Assembly (NCBI GenBank): GCA_019419625.1
Contig: DXZO01000046.1
Location: 14,098-31,843, forward strand
Direction: 5' to 3'
Length of the DNA stretch: 17,746 bases
DNA from: Collinsella sp.
GTDB taxonomy: Bacteria > Actinomycetota > Coriobacteriia > Coriobacteriales > Coriobacteriaceae
Part shown: positions 1 to 6,935 of the stretch, one piece after another
Numbering within the stretch: position 1 is the first letter of the stretch
Layout of the letters: every line of letters begins with the position of its first letter
Position numbers and translations under genes: made by a program
The notes under the pieces: generated by a model
Database searches by the model: none
What the model saw: the letters and a program-made list of their open reading frames with translations, nothing else
Told to the model about the DNA's origin: nothing

Positions 1-544
1 CCTCACCCATGTCAAAGTAGATCTCGGAGCACGGACCGCAGGGACCGGTGGGGCCAGCGGCCCAGAAGTTATCGTCCTCGCCCAGACGGGAGATGTGGTC
101 CTCGGCAACGCCCAGGGAGCGCCACACGTCGTGGGTCTCGTCGTCCTCGGTAAAGACGGTAAAGTACAGACGATCGAGCGGCAGCTTGAACTCCTTGGTG
201 ATGAGCTCAAAGGCCCAGGCGCAGGCCTGCTGCTTAGAGACGCCGCCAAAGGAGAAGTCGCCGAGCATCTCGAAGAAAGACAGGTGGCGGCCGTCCTCGC
301 CGATGCAGTCAATATCGTTGGTGCGGACGCACTTCTGGCAAGAGATCGCGCCGATCTCCTTCATGGTCTTCTTGCCCTGGTAGTACTCCTTAAACTGGTT
401 CATGCCGGCGTTGGCAAGCAGCAGCGAAGGATCATCGGGGACAAGAGACGAAGAAGGATAGAGCTTAAGACCGCGCTGCTCAAAGAAGTTGAGGAACTTG
501 GAGCGGATCTCGGCCGTAGTCATTGACGGGTAGTCAGCACTCAT
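1..544 (-). CDS. alaS: Alanyl-tRNA synthetase, N-terminal part (cut by window edge)
   Basis: This enzyme charges tRNA-Ala with alanine in the cytoplasm. The first 181 codons are visible and the rest lies left of the window. The N-terminus begins MSADYPSMTTAEIRSKFLNF and contains the class II catalytic-domain landmarks of AlaRS: the FFEQRG segment near residue 17, an ANAGMNQFK motif, the KCVRTND motif and GPTGPCGPCSEI near residue 170. The ATG at 544 is preceded by a GAGGAG ribosome binding site about 8 nt upstream. A vegetative-type promoter lies at 591-618, giving a leader of only about 40 nt, so there is no room for a T-box here. The gene is transcribed leftwards as its own unit, separated from the AI-2E operon by a terminator at 617-646. 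Identity is secure. Confidence 0.97.
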   Translation of the reverse strand, partial: MSADYPSMTTAEIRSKFLNFFEQRGLKLYPSSSLVPDDPSLLLANAGMNQFKEYYQGKKTMKEIGAISCQKCVRTNDIDCIGEDGRHLSFFEMLGDFSFGGVSKQQACAWAFELITKEFKLPLDRLYFTVFTEDDETHDVWRSLGVAEDHISRLGEDDNFWAAGPTGPCGPCSEIYFDMGE

Positions 545-590
545 AGAGGGAATCTCCTCGGTTTCACATCGAAACAGTTCAAACGTAACG

Positions 591-618
591 ATATTACCAT
601 CACACCGCCCAAGTGCAA
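591..618 (-). promoter_or_regulatory. Probable vegetative promoter of alaS
   Basis: On the minus strand, TTGCAC (613-618) is followed after 16 nt by TAATAT (591-596). A TGG immediately before it resembles an extended -10. The predicted start near 584 gives a leader of about 40 nt. The -35 box abuts the T-run of the upstream terminator, a compact arrangement. Found by eye only. Confidence 0.6.
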
Positions 619-646
619 AAAAGAGGGCCGCCAAACAGCGACCCTC
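617..646 (-). terminator. Intrinsic terminator, minus strand, upstream of alaS
   Basis: The minus strand reads GAGGGTCGC, a 6-nt loop, then GCGGCCCTC (9-bp stem with one G-T wobble), followed by TTTTTT at 622-617. Its direction means it stops transcripts coming from the AI-2E operon at 989-4151, after they have crossed the plus-strand gene at 743-982. Confidence 0.8.
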
Positions 647-742
647 CAGCGAAAGTGCACGTTATTTAGGACTAAGCAATCCTTTGAAAAGAAAATAGCT
701 TTAGTAAAATACCATATAAGAATCATCCGGAAGGAGCGATCG

Positions 743-982
743 ATGAAAAGCAAACGATTTGTCCTGAATGCACTTCTGGTAGTAGCACTTTTAGCGCTCT
801 TGGCCTTCTCCCTCTGGTACGCAAACCAACCAGCATTTGGCTACGTATTGTATGCAGTAATGTCCGGCGACAAGGCTTATTGCACTCTACGCGCAATTGA
901 CATTCTCTATTTCTATGTAGCCGGCCCCTTATCAATCGCTTTGCTCGTGTTTCTTGTCTTTTACAACATCAAGAAACGCTAA
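743..982 (+). CDS. Small two-helix membrane protein, function unknown
   Basis: I do not recognise this 79-residue protein. It has a lysine/arginine-rich start (MKSKRF), a hydrophobic segment at about residues 8-26, a short polar stretch with aromatic residues, a second hydrophobic segment at about 55-74, and a basic end (NIKKR). This predicts two membrane helices with both termini probably cytoplasmic. The ATG has a good AAGGAG site 7 nt upstream, and the preceding 60 nt are AT-rich and promoter-like. The codons are less GC-rich than those of the flanking genes. It is the only plus-strand gene in the left half of the window. It converges on the AI-2E gene with 6 nt between stop codons and no terminator in between. 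The ribosome binding site and sensible topology support a real gene, but nothing indicates its job. Confidence 0.7.
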   Translation: MKSKRFVLNALLVVALLALLAFSLWYANQPAFGYVLYAVMSGDKAYCTLRAIDILYFYVAGPLSIALLVFLVFYNIKKR

Positions 983-988
983 CGGGGC

Positions 989-2401
989 TTATTTAGAATC
1001 CGAATCGTCCATGGAGCCGTCGATGCCGGTTTTAGTGTCGTCGTCCGAGCTGGAATCGTCGTCCTTGGAGAAGGGGTTCTTGAAGAAGCCCGTCGCATCG
1101 GGCTGCAGGCCCGAGAGCTTAATCCAGGGATTCTCGAGCTCGGGCTTGGGCATCGCCTGGGCCTCGGGCGCAGTCTCGTTACCGATGAGCTCGGACTCAT
1201 AGATGAACGTATCGTCTCCAAGCGCGTCGTAGGCGGCGACCGGGTTACCCTCGGTATCGCGATACGGCGTGCCCTTAAACACGGCGCCATCGTATGCCAC
1301 GAGCTGGCGTCCGGTCTCGTTCTCAAAGTAGTACACAAAGATGCCCTTGAGGGCCGCGCACAGCGGAATGGCGATAACCATGCCGATGGCACCCATGAGC
1401 GCCGAGCCAATGACGAGGGCCGTCAGACTCATGATGGGATGCACCTGCACCGAGCTCTGCATGACCTTGGGCGAAATGACGTTGTCGGTGACATTTTGGG
1501 CCACCATGGTCACGATAAGCGTCCACAACGCCAGCATGGGGCTGAACATAAAACCGAGCACCGTGGCGATGGCCGCGCTCACCCAAGGGCCGACGACCGG
1601 GACCAAGTGCATAATGCCGGTGAAGATACCCATAAGCGCTGCGTAAGGATGGCCGATGATCATGAAACCGATAAAGGCAAGGAAACCGCCGCAAATAGAC
1701 GTCACGACCATGCCGCGCATGTAACCGCCGACCGAGCGCGAGAGAATAGCGACCATAAAGCGGTACGAGGTCTCTTTTTCCTGTCCGATGATGGTGCAGA
1801 CCTCGTGGTGCATACGGGGATAGTCGCAGGCCAACCAATAGGCAAGCACCAAGCCAAGGAAGATAACGAACAGCTGCGAGGCCGTATTGGTAATGAGTGG
1901 GAATACACCGCGACCGAGCTCGGCAGCGATTTGCGAGACGTACCTGGACGCTACGGTAACCAGCGAAGAAAGATTGTCATCCAGATACTCCTTGAGCGGC
2001 GTGTTGTTGAGCGTCTTGGCGTGCGAGAGCATCTCGTTGAGATCGCCACCCGCAACACGAAGCTGCTCGGGCAGGCGGCTCAGGACTTCCATGATTTGAC
2101 CGAGCAAAATAGGCGACAGGATGCAAACGACACCGACGAGCACTGCCACAACCACGATCAGCGCGATGAGCGAACCGATGCCACGGTTGACGCCGTGATG
2201 CTCGAGCCAGTTGGTAATCGGCGACATCACAAAAGCGATGATGGAACCGACTGCTAGAAACTCGATAACAGGCGCCAGAATACCCATAAGGTTAAAGATG
2301 ACGGCGGCGATGACAATGCAGCCGACGACGGCCCAAATACGCAACGTCAGAATACGGGTATCGCGCAGCGTGCGGTCGGTTTGTTGGGGGTGCTCACTCA
2401 T
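989..2401 (-). CDS. AI-2E family (PerM-type) transporter with long acidic cytoplasmic tail
   Basis: This 470-residue membrane protein belongs to the AI-2E/PerM exporter-like family. Members have been linked to autoinducer-2 export, Na+/H+ exchange or other transport, so the substrate cannot be assigned. N-terminal helices at about 22-90 are followed by a polar domain and then more hydrophobic segments to about 350. The family signature region is the GHPYAALMGIFTGIMHLVPV segment with its VGPW continuation. After the last helix comes an extension of about 100 residues ending in a run of D and S residues, longer and more acidic than is typical. The start ATG overlaps the sigma factor stop codon (ATGA), so translation is probably coupled. 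It is the last gene of the 4151-to-989 operon. A SigB-type regulator and a transporter in one operon suggests envelope stress, which is inference. Confidence 0.85.
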   Translation of the reverse strand: MSEHPQQTDRTLRDTRILTLRIWAVVGCIVIAAVIFNLMGILAPVIEFLAVGSIIAFVMSPITNWLEHHGVNRGIGSLIALIVVVAVLVGVVCILSPILLGQIMEVLSRLPEQLRVAGGDLNEMLSHAKTLNNTPLKEYLDDNLSSLVTVASRYVSQIAAELGRGVFPLITNTASQLFVIFLGLVLAYWLACDYPRMHHEVCTIIGQEKETSYRFMVAILSRSVGGYMRGMVVTSICGGFLAFIGFMIIGHPYAALMGIFTGIMHLVPVVGPWVSAAIATVLGFMFSPMLALWTLIVTMVAQNVTDNVISPKVMQSSVQVHPIMSLTALVIGSALMGAIGMVIAIPLCAALKGIFVYYFENETGRQLVAYDGAVFKGTPYRDTEGNPVAAYDALGDDTFIYESELIGNETAPEAQAMPKPELENPWIKLSGLQPDATGFFKNPFSKDDDSSSDDDTKTGIDGSMDDSDSK

Positions 2402-3189
2402 GAACGAACCATCACTCCGTCGGGGTCGATCTTGTCCTGAATCTTCTTAAGGGTACGGCGCAGCAGGCGCGAGACCTGCACCTGCGAGATACCCAGCTTC
2501 TTAGCGATCTCGATCTGAGTCATGCCCTTCACAAAACGCAGCTCGATAACCTCGCGCTCGCGCGGCGAGAAATCGCGAATGGCTTCTTCGATTACCAGGC
2601 GGTCATCGGTAAAGTCAAGCTCGTTGTCGTCGTCGGCGTAGCGGTCGAGAATCGAGGGCGCATCGTCGGAATCGGACGCACCGGGGGCCTCGATAGGTAC
2701 CGAGGTATAGGCCGAGGACGACTCCATGGCCTCCAGCACCTCGTCAACGGTCACGTCCAGGTACTCAGCGATTTCTTCGACCTTAGGCGAGCGCTGCAAC
2801 TCGTTGGTAAGCTTGTCGGTAGCCTGGTTAACTTTGGCAGAAAGCTCCTGCAGACGGCGCGGCACGCGCACGCTCCACCCCTTGTCACGGAAGTGACGCT
2901 TGATCTCGCCCAGGATGGTGGGCGTGGCAAACGTGGTGAACTCGAGTCCACGCTCGGGATCAAAGCGGTCGATTGCTTTGAGCAGGCCCAGGTACCCGAC
3001 CTGCATCAGGTCGTCGAGCGGCTCACCGCGGTTCTTAAATTTGTTGGCAAGAAACCTTACCAGGTTCATGTGGGACATGACGAGCTGCTCGCGTGCGTCC
3101 GGATCACCGGTCTCTTTGTAGCGACGAAACAGCTCGCGAGTTTTCTCCTTGTCCCAAGCGGTCTTACCGCTCCGGGAACGTTCGGTCAT
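2398..3189 (-). CDS. Group 3 RNA polymerase sigma factor, SigB/SigF/SigG-like
   Basis: This 263-residue sigma-70 family protein redirects RNA polymerase to alternative promoters. Region 2 covers about residues 35-108, with the core-binding and -10 recognition segment around GYLGLLKAIDRFDPERG and FATPTILGEIKRHFRDKGW. Region 3 follows (VPRRLQEL onward). Region 4 is at about 197-255, with an SPREREVIELRF helix and a helix-turn-helix (TQIEIAKKLGISQVQVSR). It lacks the region 1.1 and long non-conserved region of a housekeeping sigma, as expected for SigB/F/G types. Between regions 3 and 4 is an acidic linker rich in D (about 170-195). It lies 1 nt downstream of the anti-sigma gene (TAATATG) and overlaps the AI-2E start by 4 nt. 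The exact regulon cannot be read from sequence. Family assignment is strong; a sporulation role is not implied. Confidence 0.93.
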   Translation of the reverse strand: MTERSRSGKTAWDKEKTRELFRRYKETGDPDAREQLVMSHMNLVRFLANKFKNRGEPLDDLMQVGYLGLLKAIDRFDPERGLEFTTFATPTILGEIKRHFRDKGWSVRVPRRLQELSAKVNQATDKLTNELQRSPKVEEIAEYLDVTVDEVLEAMESSSAYTSVPIEAPGASDSDDAPSILDRYADDDNELDFTDDRLVIEEAIRDFSPREREVIELRFVKGMTQIEIAKKLGISQVQVSRLLRRTLKKIQDKIDPDGVMVRS

Positions 3190-3190
3190 A

Positions 3191-3568
3191 TTAGATATCC
3201 GCCTTGAGGTCGAGGGAAAGCGTCAGGGGCGCCGCAGTCTTTTCGTAGGAATCGCACACGCTTGCCAGAATGAGCTCGGCATACACGGCAGCCTGATCAT
3301 CCTCATCGACAGACGCCTGATCACCAAAGGTAAAGGTCATGCCCACGTGCGATTCGTCGACGTCGAATTTGATCGAGATGTCGTCGGAATCAACGGCCGT
3401 GCAGCCAAAGATGAAGGCCTCCTCGGCAGCCATACGAATGTCCTCGATGCGATCGACGGACATGGAACACAGCGCGCCGACATTAGCCGCCGTCATACGT
3501 ACGAGGCGCGCCAGACGCGGATCCCCGGCAACAGTCAGCGTGATGGGGCAAGTTGCTTCGCTACTCAT
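3191..3568 (-). CDS. Degenerate RsbW/SpoIIAB-type anti-sigma protein
   Basis: This 125-residue protein has the size, position and fold pattern of a GHKL-ATPase anti-sigma factor (RsbW/SpoIIAB) encoded just before its sigma factor. A helix with VDRIEDIRMAAEEAF aligns with the N-box helix of RsbW, and AVYAELILASVCDSYEK aligns with the last family helix. The ATP-site residues look lost: the N-box Asn position is occupied by Phe/Ile, the DxGxG (G1) loop is absent (the segment reads TFTFGDQASVDEDDQ), and the glycines of the G2 box are missing. It could still bind sigma without a kinase cycle. It starts inside the end of the DUF948-like gene (8-nt overlap) with GAGGAG upstream. No anti-anti-sigma gene is visible. 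The call rests on context plus weak similarity. Confidence 0.65.
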   Translation of the reverse strand: MSSEATCPITLTVAGDPRLARLVRMTAANVGALCSMSVDRIEDIRMAAEEAFIFGCTAVDSDDISIKFDVDESHVGMTFTFGDQASVDEDDQAAVYAELILASVCDSYEKTAAPLTLSLDLKADI

Positions 3569-4151
3569 CGCAGGACTCCTCGGAGGTCTCGGCGGGCGTG
3601 TAGGTGTAATACTGGGCTACTTTAGCAGCAGGCTTCTGTGCACCATTGTCAGCAGCAGCGGCATCGTCCCCGGCTTCGCCAATCAGGACGCGCTCGGTCG
3701 GCTGCTCGACTTCGGCGGCAGCGGAAAGCTTGCGCTCGGCGTCGGCCGCGGGAGCCTTCACCTTGTTAAAGAGTTTCTGTACGGCGCCGGCCGCAGAGTC
3801 GGTCACGCTCGACACGGCATTGCTGGCCTCGGCCATGCTGCCCGTAACCTCGGAAATGTCGCGAACCACGGCTTCGACCTCAACGAGATTGGAGGTAAGA
3901 GCGTCGACGGCGGTCTTGCTCGACTTGAGAAGCGGCTCAACCTGCGCCAGCGCGGGGGTAAGTTCATCAACAGCGCCATCGAGCTTTGCCACCACGGGCT
4001 GTGCCTCGGCGAGCGTGTTGTTAAGGTCGCTCACCGTCTTGTCGAGCGAATCAACGACGGTACGGGTCTTTCGCAGCGTGAGCGCGAGCTCGATAACAGC
4101 CCACACACCGGCAACGGCGAGCAGCAGCAGGGCGATTTGAATGGGACTCAT
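3561..4151 (-). CDS. DUF948-like membrane-anchored helical protein
   Basis: This 196-residue protein has one N-terminal membrane helix (about residues 4-23, IQIALLLLAVAGVWAVIELA). A long, mostly helical region follows, with regularly spaced V, L and A and pairs such as LDKTVSDLNNTL and LDGAVDELTPAL. This is typical of DUF948 proteins, and a coiled coil is likely. The C-terminal third is low-complexity and rich in A and E, ending in TSEESCDE. The start ATG has GGGAGG 6 nt upstream. It is first in the four-gene operon and overlaps the anti-sigma gene by 8 nt. DUF948 genes are often found between rarA and alaS in Gram-positive genomes, and the order here fits with the sigma module inserted. Function is unknown; an envelope-associated role is a guess from topology. 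Confidence 0.75.
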   Translation of the reverse strand: MSPIQIALLLLAVAGVWAVIELALTLRKTRTVVDSLDKTVSDLNNTLAEAQPVVAKLDGAVDELTPALAQVEPLLKSSKTAVDALTSNLVEVEAVVRDISEVTGSMAEASNAVSSVTDSAAGAVQKLFNKVKAPAADAERKLSAAAEVEQPTERVLIGEAGDDAAAADNGAQKPAAKVAQYYTYTPAETSEESCDE

Positions 4152-4192
4152 ACAAGCCTCCCGAAGGAATCGAAATACAGACGCTTTTCATG

Positions 4193-4217
4193 GTACCCCA
4201 AAGAAGGGGAAAGATAC
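4193..4217 (-). promoter_or_regulatory. Candidate SigB-type promoter of the DUF948/anti-sigma/sigma/AI-2E operon
   Basis: On the minus strand, GTAT (4214-4217) and GGGTAC (4193-4198) are 15 nt apart. This matches the GNNT-N14-16-GGGTAY pattern described for actinobacterial SigB-like sigma factors, and transcription would start about 35 nt before the ATG at 4151. No good TTGACA/TATAAT pair was seen in this 95-nt gap. The match is short and could be chance. Confidence 0.4.
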
Positions 4218-4246
4218 CCAAAGGGAATGTGCGAGGTGCCAACGAC

Positions 4247-5602
4247 CTACTTGGGCGCGTTGCCGCTACGGTCGCGCTCGCTTTGCTCTACGCGCCATTC
4301 TTCCCAGCCGCGGCCCGCAGGCTGCCAAAACGCACCGTGCTCCAGCCCCTCGGGCAAATAGCGCTGATCGACCCAGCCTTCGGGATAATCATGCGGATAC
4401 TTATACACACCGTATTCGTCGCTGCCCGGACGATGACGGTCGCGCAGATAGCTCGGCACCTCGCGCAGCCCACTTGAATGGATATCGGCCAACGCCGCAT
4501 CGATCGAAGCCTCGCACGCGTTGGATTTTGGCGCCAGGCACACATAGAGTGCAGCCTGAGCCAGGTTAATGCGACACTCGGGATAGCCAATGACCTCTGC
4601 AGACTTAAACGCGGCATGTGCCAACAAAAGTGCCTGCGGGTCGGCGTTGCCAACATCCTCAGAAGCCTGAATCATAATACGACGAGCGATAAACTTTGGG
4701 TCCTCCCCCGCGTCGATCATGCGCGCGAGCCAGTAGATCGTGGCATCGGGGTCGCTACCGCGCATAGACTTAATAAACGCACTGATGATGTCGTAGTGCA
4801 TGTCGCCGTTTTTGTCGTACGAAAAGCCACGACGCGGGTTGGCAATCTTTACGTCATCCACGGTAATGGGATAACGCTCCCCCGCCGCCGGCGCTGGCGT
4901 ACCCTCGGTATCGGGACGCGTGACGGCAATCTCGCTCGCAAGCTCGAGTGTCGTGAGCGCCGAGCGAGCGTCACCCGCTGCCAGCGTGCAGATGGTCTTA
5001 ACCGTATCCTCATCGGCCGAGAACTTGCCGTTCAAACCCTGCGGCGCCTCGAGCGCACGCTCGATAAGCATGGCAATATCCTCGTCCTTGAGGTGCTCAA
5101 GCTCCACCACGCGACCGCGCGAGAGCAACGCCGAGTTGACCTCGAAGTACGGATTCTCCGTCGTGGCGCCAATCATAATGACGGTACGGTTCTCAACTGC
5201 ATGCAGCAGGGCATCCTGCTGCGACTTGGAAAAGCGGTGAATCTCATCGATGAAAAGAATGGTGCGGCGGTCGTAGGTATTCAGGCGCGTCTTGGCCTCG
5301 TCAATCACGCGACGAAGGTCCTTTACAGTGCCCGTCACGGCGCTGACCTCGACAAACTCGCTCTTGGTATGGTTGGCGATAATGTGGGCTAACGTCGTCT
5401 TGCCTGTACCGGCCGGCCCGTACAGGATCACACTCGAAAGCACGTCATGCTCAATCGCGGCACGCAACCAAGAGCCCTTACCGACGGCCTTTTGCTGGCC
5501 CACATACTCGTCGAGCGAATTGGGCCGCATGCGCACCGCAAGCGGCGCATTCTGAAAGGAACGCTCACGCGTCGAAGCAGAAAAAAGGTCGTCCATAGCC
5601 AT
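4247..5602 (-). CDS. rarA: Replication-associated recombination protein A (MgsA/RarA AAA+ ATPase)
   Basis: RarA is a cytoplasmic AAA+ ATPase related to clamp loaders that acts at stalled replication forks. From the ATG at 5602 the protein has 451 residues, the usual length. The N-terminus contains MDDLFSAS. The ATPase domain carries Walker A GPAGTGKT (about 62-69), Walker B ILFIDEIHRF (DEIH about 119-122), the sensor segment MIGATTENPYFEVN and the arginine finger region ALLSRGRV. The C-terminal half has the tetramerisation-domain motif KSMRGSDPDATIYWLARMI and the ending YLPEGLEHGAFW typical of RarA. The start is uncertain: ATGs at 5596, 5602 and 5611 and a TTG at 5614 are in frame, and none has a strong ribosome binding site. 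The gene lies 54 nt downstream of dgt and has its own candidate -10 box. Confidence 0.96.
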   Translation of the reverse strand: MAMDDLFSASTRERSFQNAPLAVRMRPNSLDEYVGQQKAVGKGSWLRAAIEHDVLSSVILYGPAGTGKTTLAHIIANHTKSEFVEVSAVTGTVKDLRRVIDEAKTRLNTYDRRTILFIDEIHRFSKSQQDALLHAVENRTVIMIGATTENPYFEVNSALLSRGRVVELEHLKDEDIAMLIERALEAPQGLNGKFSADEDTVKTICTLAAGDARSALTTLELASEIAVTRPDTEGTPAPAAGERYPITVDDVKIANPRRGFSYDKNGDMHYDIISAFIKSMRGSDPDATIYWLARMIDAGEDPKFIARRIMIQASEDVGNADPQALLLAHAAFKSAEVIGYPECRINLAQAALYVCLAPKSNACEASIDAALADIHSSGLREVPSYLRDRHRPGSDEYGVYKYPHDYPEGWVDQRYLPEGLEHGAFWQPAGRGWEEWRVEQSERDRSGNAPK

Positions 5603-5635
5603 CCCGTGCATCAATCAAAAACGTTTTCCACCTAC

Positions 5636-5641
5636 AGTATA
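5636..5641 (-). promoter_or_regulatory. Candidate -10 box upstream of rarA
   Basis: TATACT on the minus strand sits in the AT-rich gap between dgt and rarA, about 35 nt before the candidate start codons. The sequence 17 nt upstream (AACGGT) is a poor -35, so this is only a weak promoter call. Confidence 0.35.
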
Positions 5642-5656
5642 CCGAATAAATACGAA

Positions 5657-6904
5657 CTACCGTTCGTTAATATAGGTACGATGCGGAAACCTCAATCCCG
5701 GGAACAGCTTGCTCGTAAGTTCGCAGAAATAACCGTCCGTCATGCTCGCAATGTAATCCACGACCGCCTGGTCCTTATCGTCCTGCCATGCATAGGTGCG
5801 ATCGTAGTAGGAAAGCTGCCGCTCAATGCGAGAAATGTGGTGCTTAAAGATATACGAGGACTCGTCTCCTTCGTTTATGTCCTGCAGACAACGGTCGTAG
5901 AGCTTTTCGAAGGCCTCGCGCAGCTCCGCTTCGGAGTCGCCCTCGATACCGCCCTTGCTATAGATCTTCTCGTAGTTTTCACGCTTGGCCCGGCGGATCT
6001 CCTCAAACAGGTCCTCGCTCATCTCGATGCGCGACTTGCCATAGCTGTGCTCGACGATATCGATAGAGGCATGCGTAAGGATCCAGCTGTTGTATGCGCC
6101 GCCCAGGTCATCGTCAAAGGCGTCGGGTGACAGCAGGCCTGCCGCAATGGCGTCTTGGCGATCGCGCCCCACGTAGGCAAGGATATCCGAGATGCGAACC
6201 ACGCAGCCCTCGAGCGTCATGGGGCGCAGGTGCTCAATTGCGCTGTAACCTGTGGCAATGCAATCCTCAACCGTCTGATCGAACTGGTCAAAGGAGCCCA
6301 TGTCCGAGAGCTCAAACACGCGTTGCTCATACTCGCCGTTGTGGCACAGTACGCCGTCGAGCGTCTGGAGCGACACGTTGCGGCCGTACAGCGCGTCGAG
6401 CACGCGGACCGACTGCACGTTATGGAAAAAGTAGCGGCCCGTACGATCGTGATAGATATCGTTGAGGAATCGCTCGCCGGCATGGCCAAAGGGCGTGTGG
6501 CCCAAGTCGTGGCCTAAGCCAATCGCCTCGATCAAATCGCAGTTGAGCCCCAGGGCACGTCCGATATCGCGAGCGATGCGCGAGACAAGCTGCACGTGTA
6601 GGCCGCGACGCGACAGGTCGTCGTTGCTGCGAAAACTGAAGACCTGCGTTTTGCCTGCATAACGGGTGTATGCGGGCAGATGCAGAATCTTTTCGGTATC
6701 GCGCATAAAGGCCGGACGCATGAGCGTGCCTTGGTCTGCGACCCGATCGACACGTCGGATGACCTGGTCGTCACCGCATCGATAGGGATTAACGACACCA
6801 GAGGCGCGGTCGGCAGCGATACGCTCGACCAGTTCGGGCGACAACGCCGCAGGAATACGATCCATACGCGCCTTAATGACGGCCGTTTCTTGATTAGTTG
6901 CCAT
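5657..6904 (-). CDS. dgt: dGTPase-like HD-domain deoxynucleotide triphosphohydrolase
   Basis: Enzymes of this family hydrolyse dNTPs (dGTP in the best-known case) to the deoxynucleoside and triphosphate, tuning the nucleotide pool. The protein has 415 residues from the ATG at 6904, chosen because AAGGAG lies 6 nt upstream; an in-frame ATG at 6931 lacks such a site. The HD signature HDLGHTPFGH is at about residues 132-141, preceded by the family segment TRYAGKTQVF and a histidine in RRGLHVQLVSRIAR (about 103). The downstream metal-site Asp appears in VVRISDILAYVGRD. Length and motifs fit the dGTPase-like group; nucleotide specificity cannot be told from sequence. It starts 31 nt after the prepilin peptidase stop codon and probably shares a transcript with it. 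Confidence 0.92.
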   Translation of the reverse strand: MATNQETAVIKARMDRIPAALSPELVERIAADRASGVVNPYRCGDDQVIRRVDRVADQGTLMRPAFMRDTEKILHLPAYTRYAGKTQVFSFRSNDDLSRRGLHVQLVSRIARDIGRALGLNCDLIEAIGLGHDLGHTPFGHAGERFLNDIYHDRTGRYFFHNVQSVRVLDALYGRNVSLQTLDGVLCHNGEYEQRVFELSDMGSFDQFDQTVEDCIATGYSAIEHLRPMTLEGCVVRISDILAYVGRDRQDAIAAGLLSPDAFDDDLGGAYNSWILTHASIDIVEHSYGKSRIEMSEDLFEEIRRAKRENYEKIYSKGGIEGDSEAELREAFEKLYDRCLQDINEGDESSYIFKHHISRIERQLSYYDRTYAWQDDKDQAVVDYIASMTDGYFCELTSKLFPGLRFPHRTYINER

Positions 6905-6935
6905 GGCATGCTCCTTAAGAAGGATGCGCAATCAG

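Noticed and set aside
617..741. T-box leader in front of alaS
   Set aside because: No T-box core or specifier structure is seen, and a good promoter at 591-618 leaves only a 40-nt leader. The terminator there belongs to the upstream operon.
5603..5614. RarA start at the TTG at 5614
   Set aside because: In-frame ATG codons at 5602 and 5596 lead directly into the usual MDDLF start. The TTG has no ribosome binding site.
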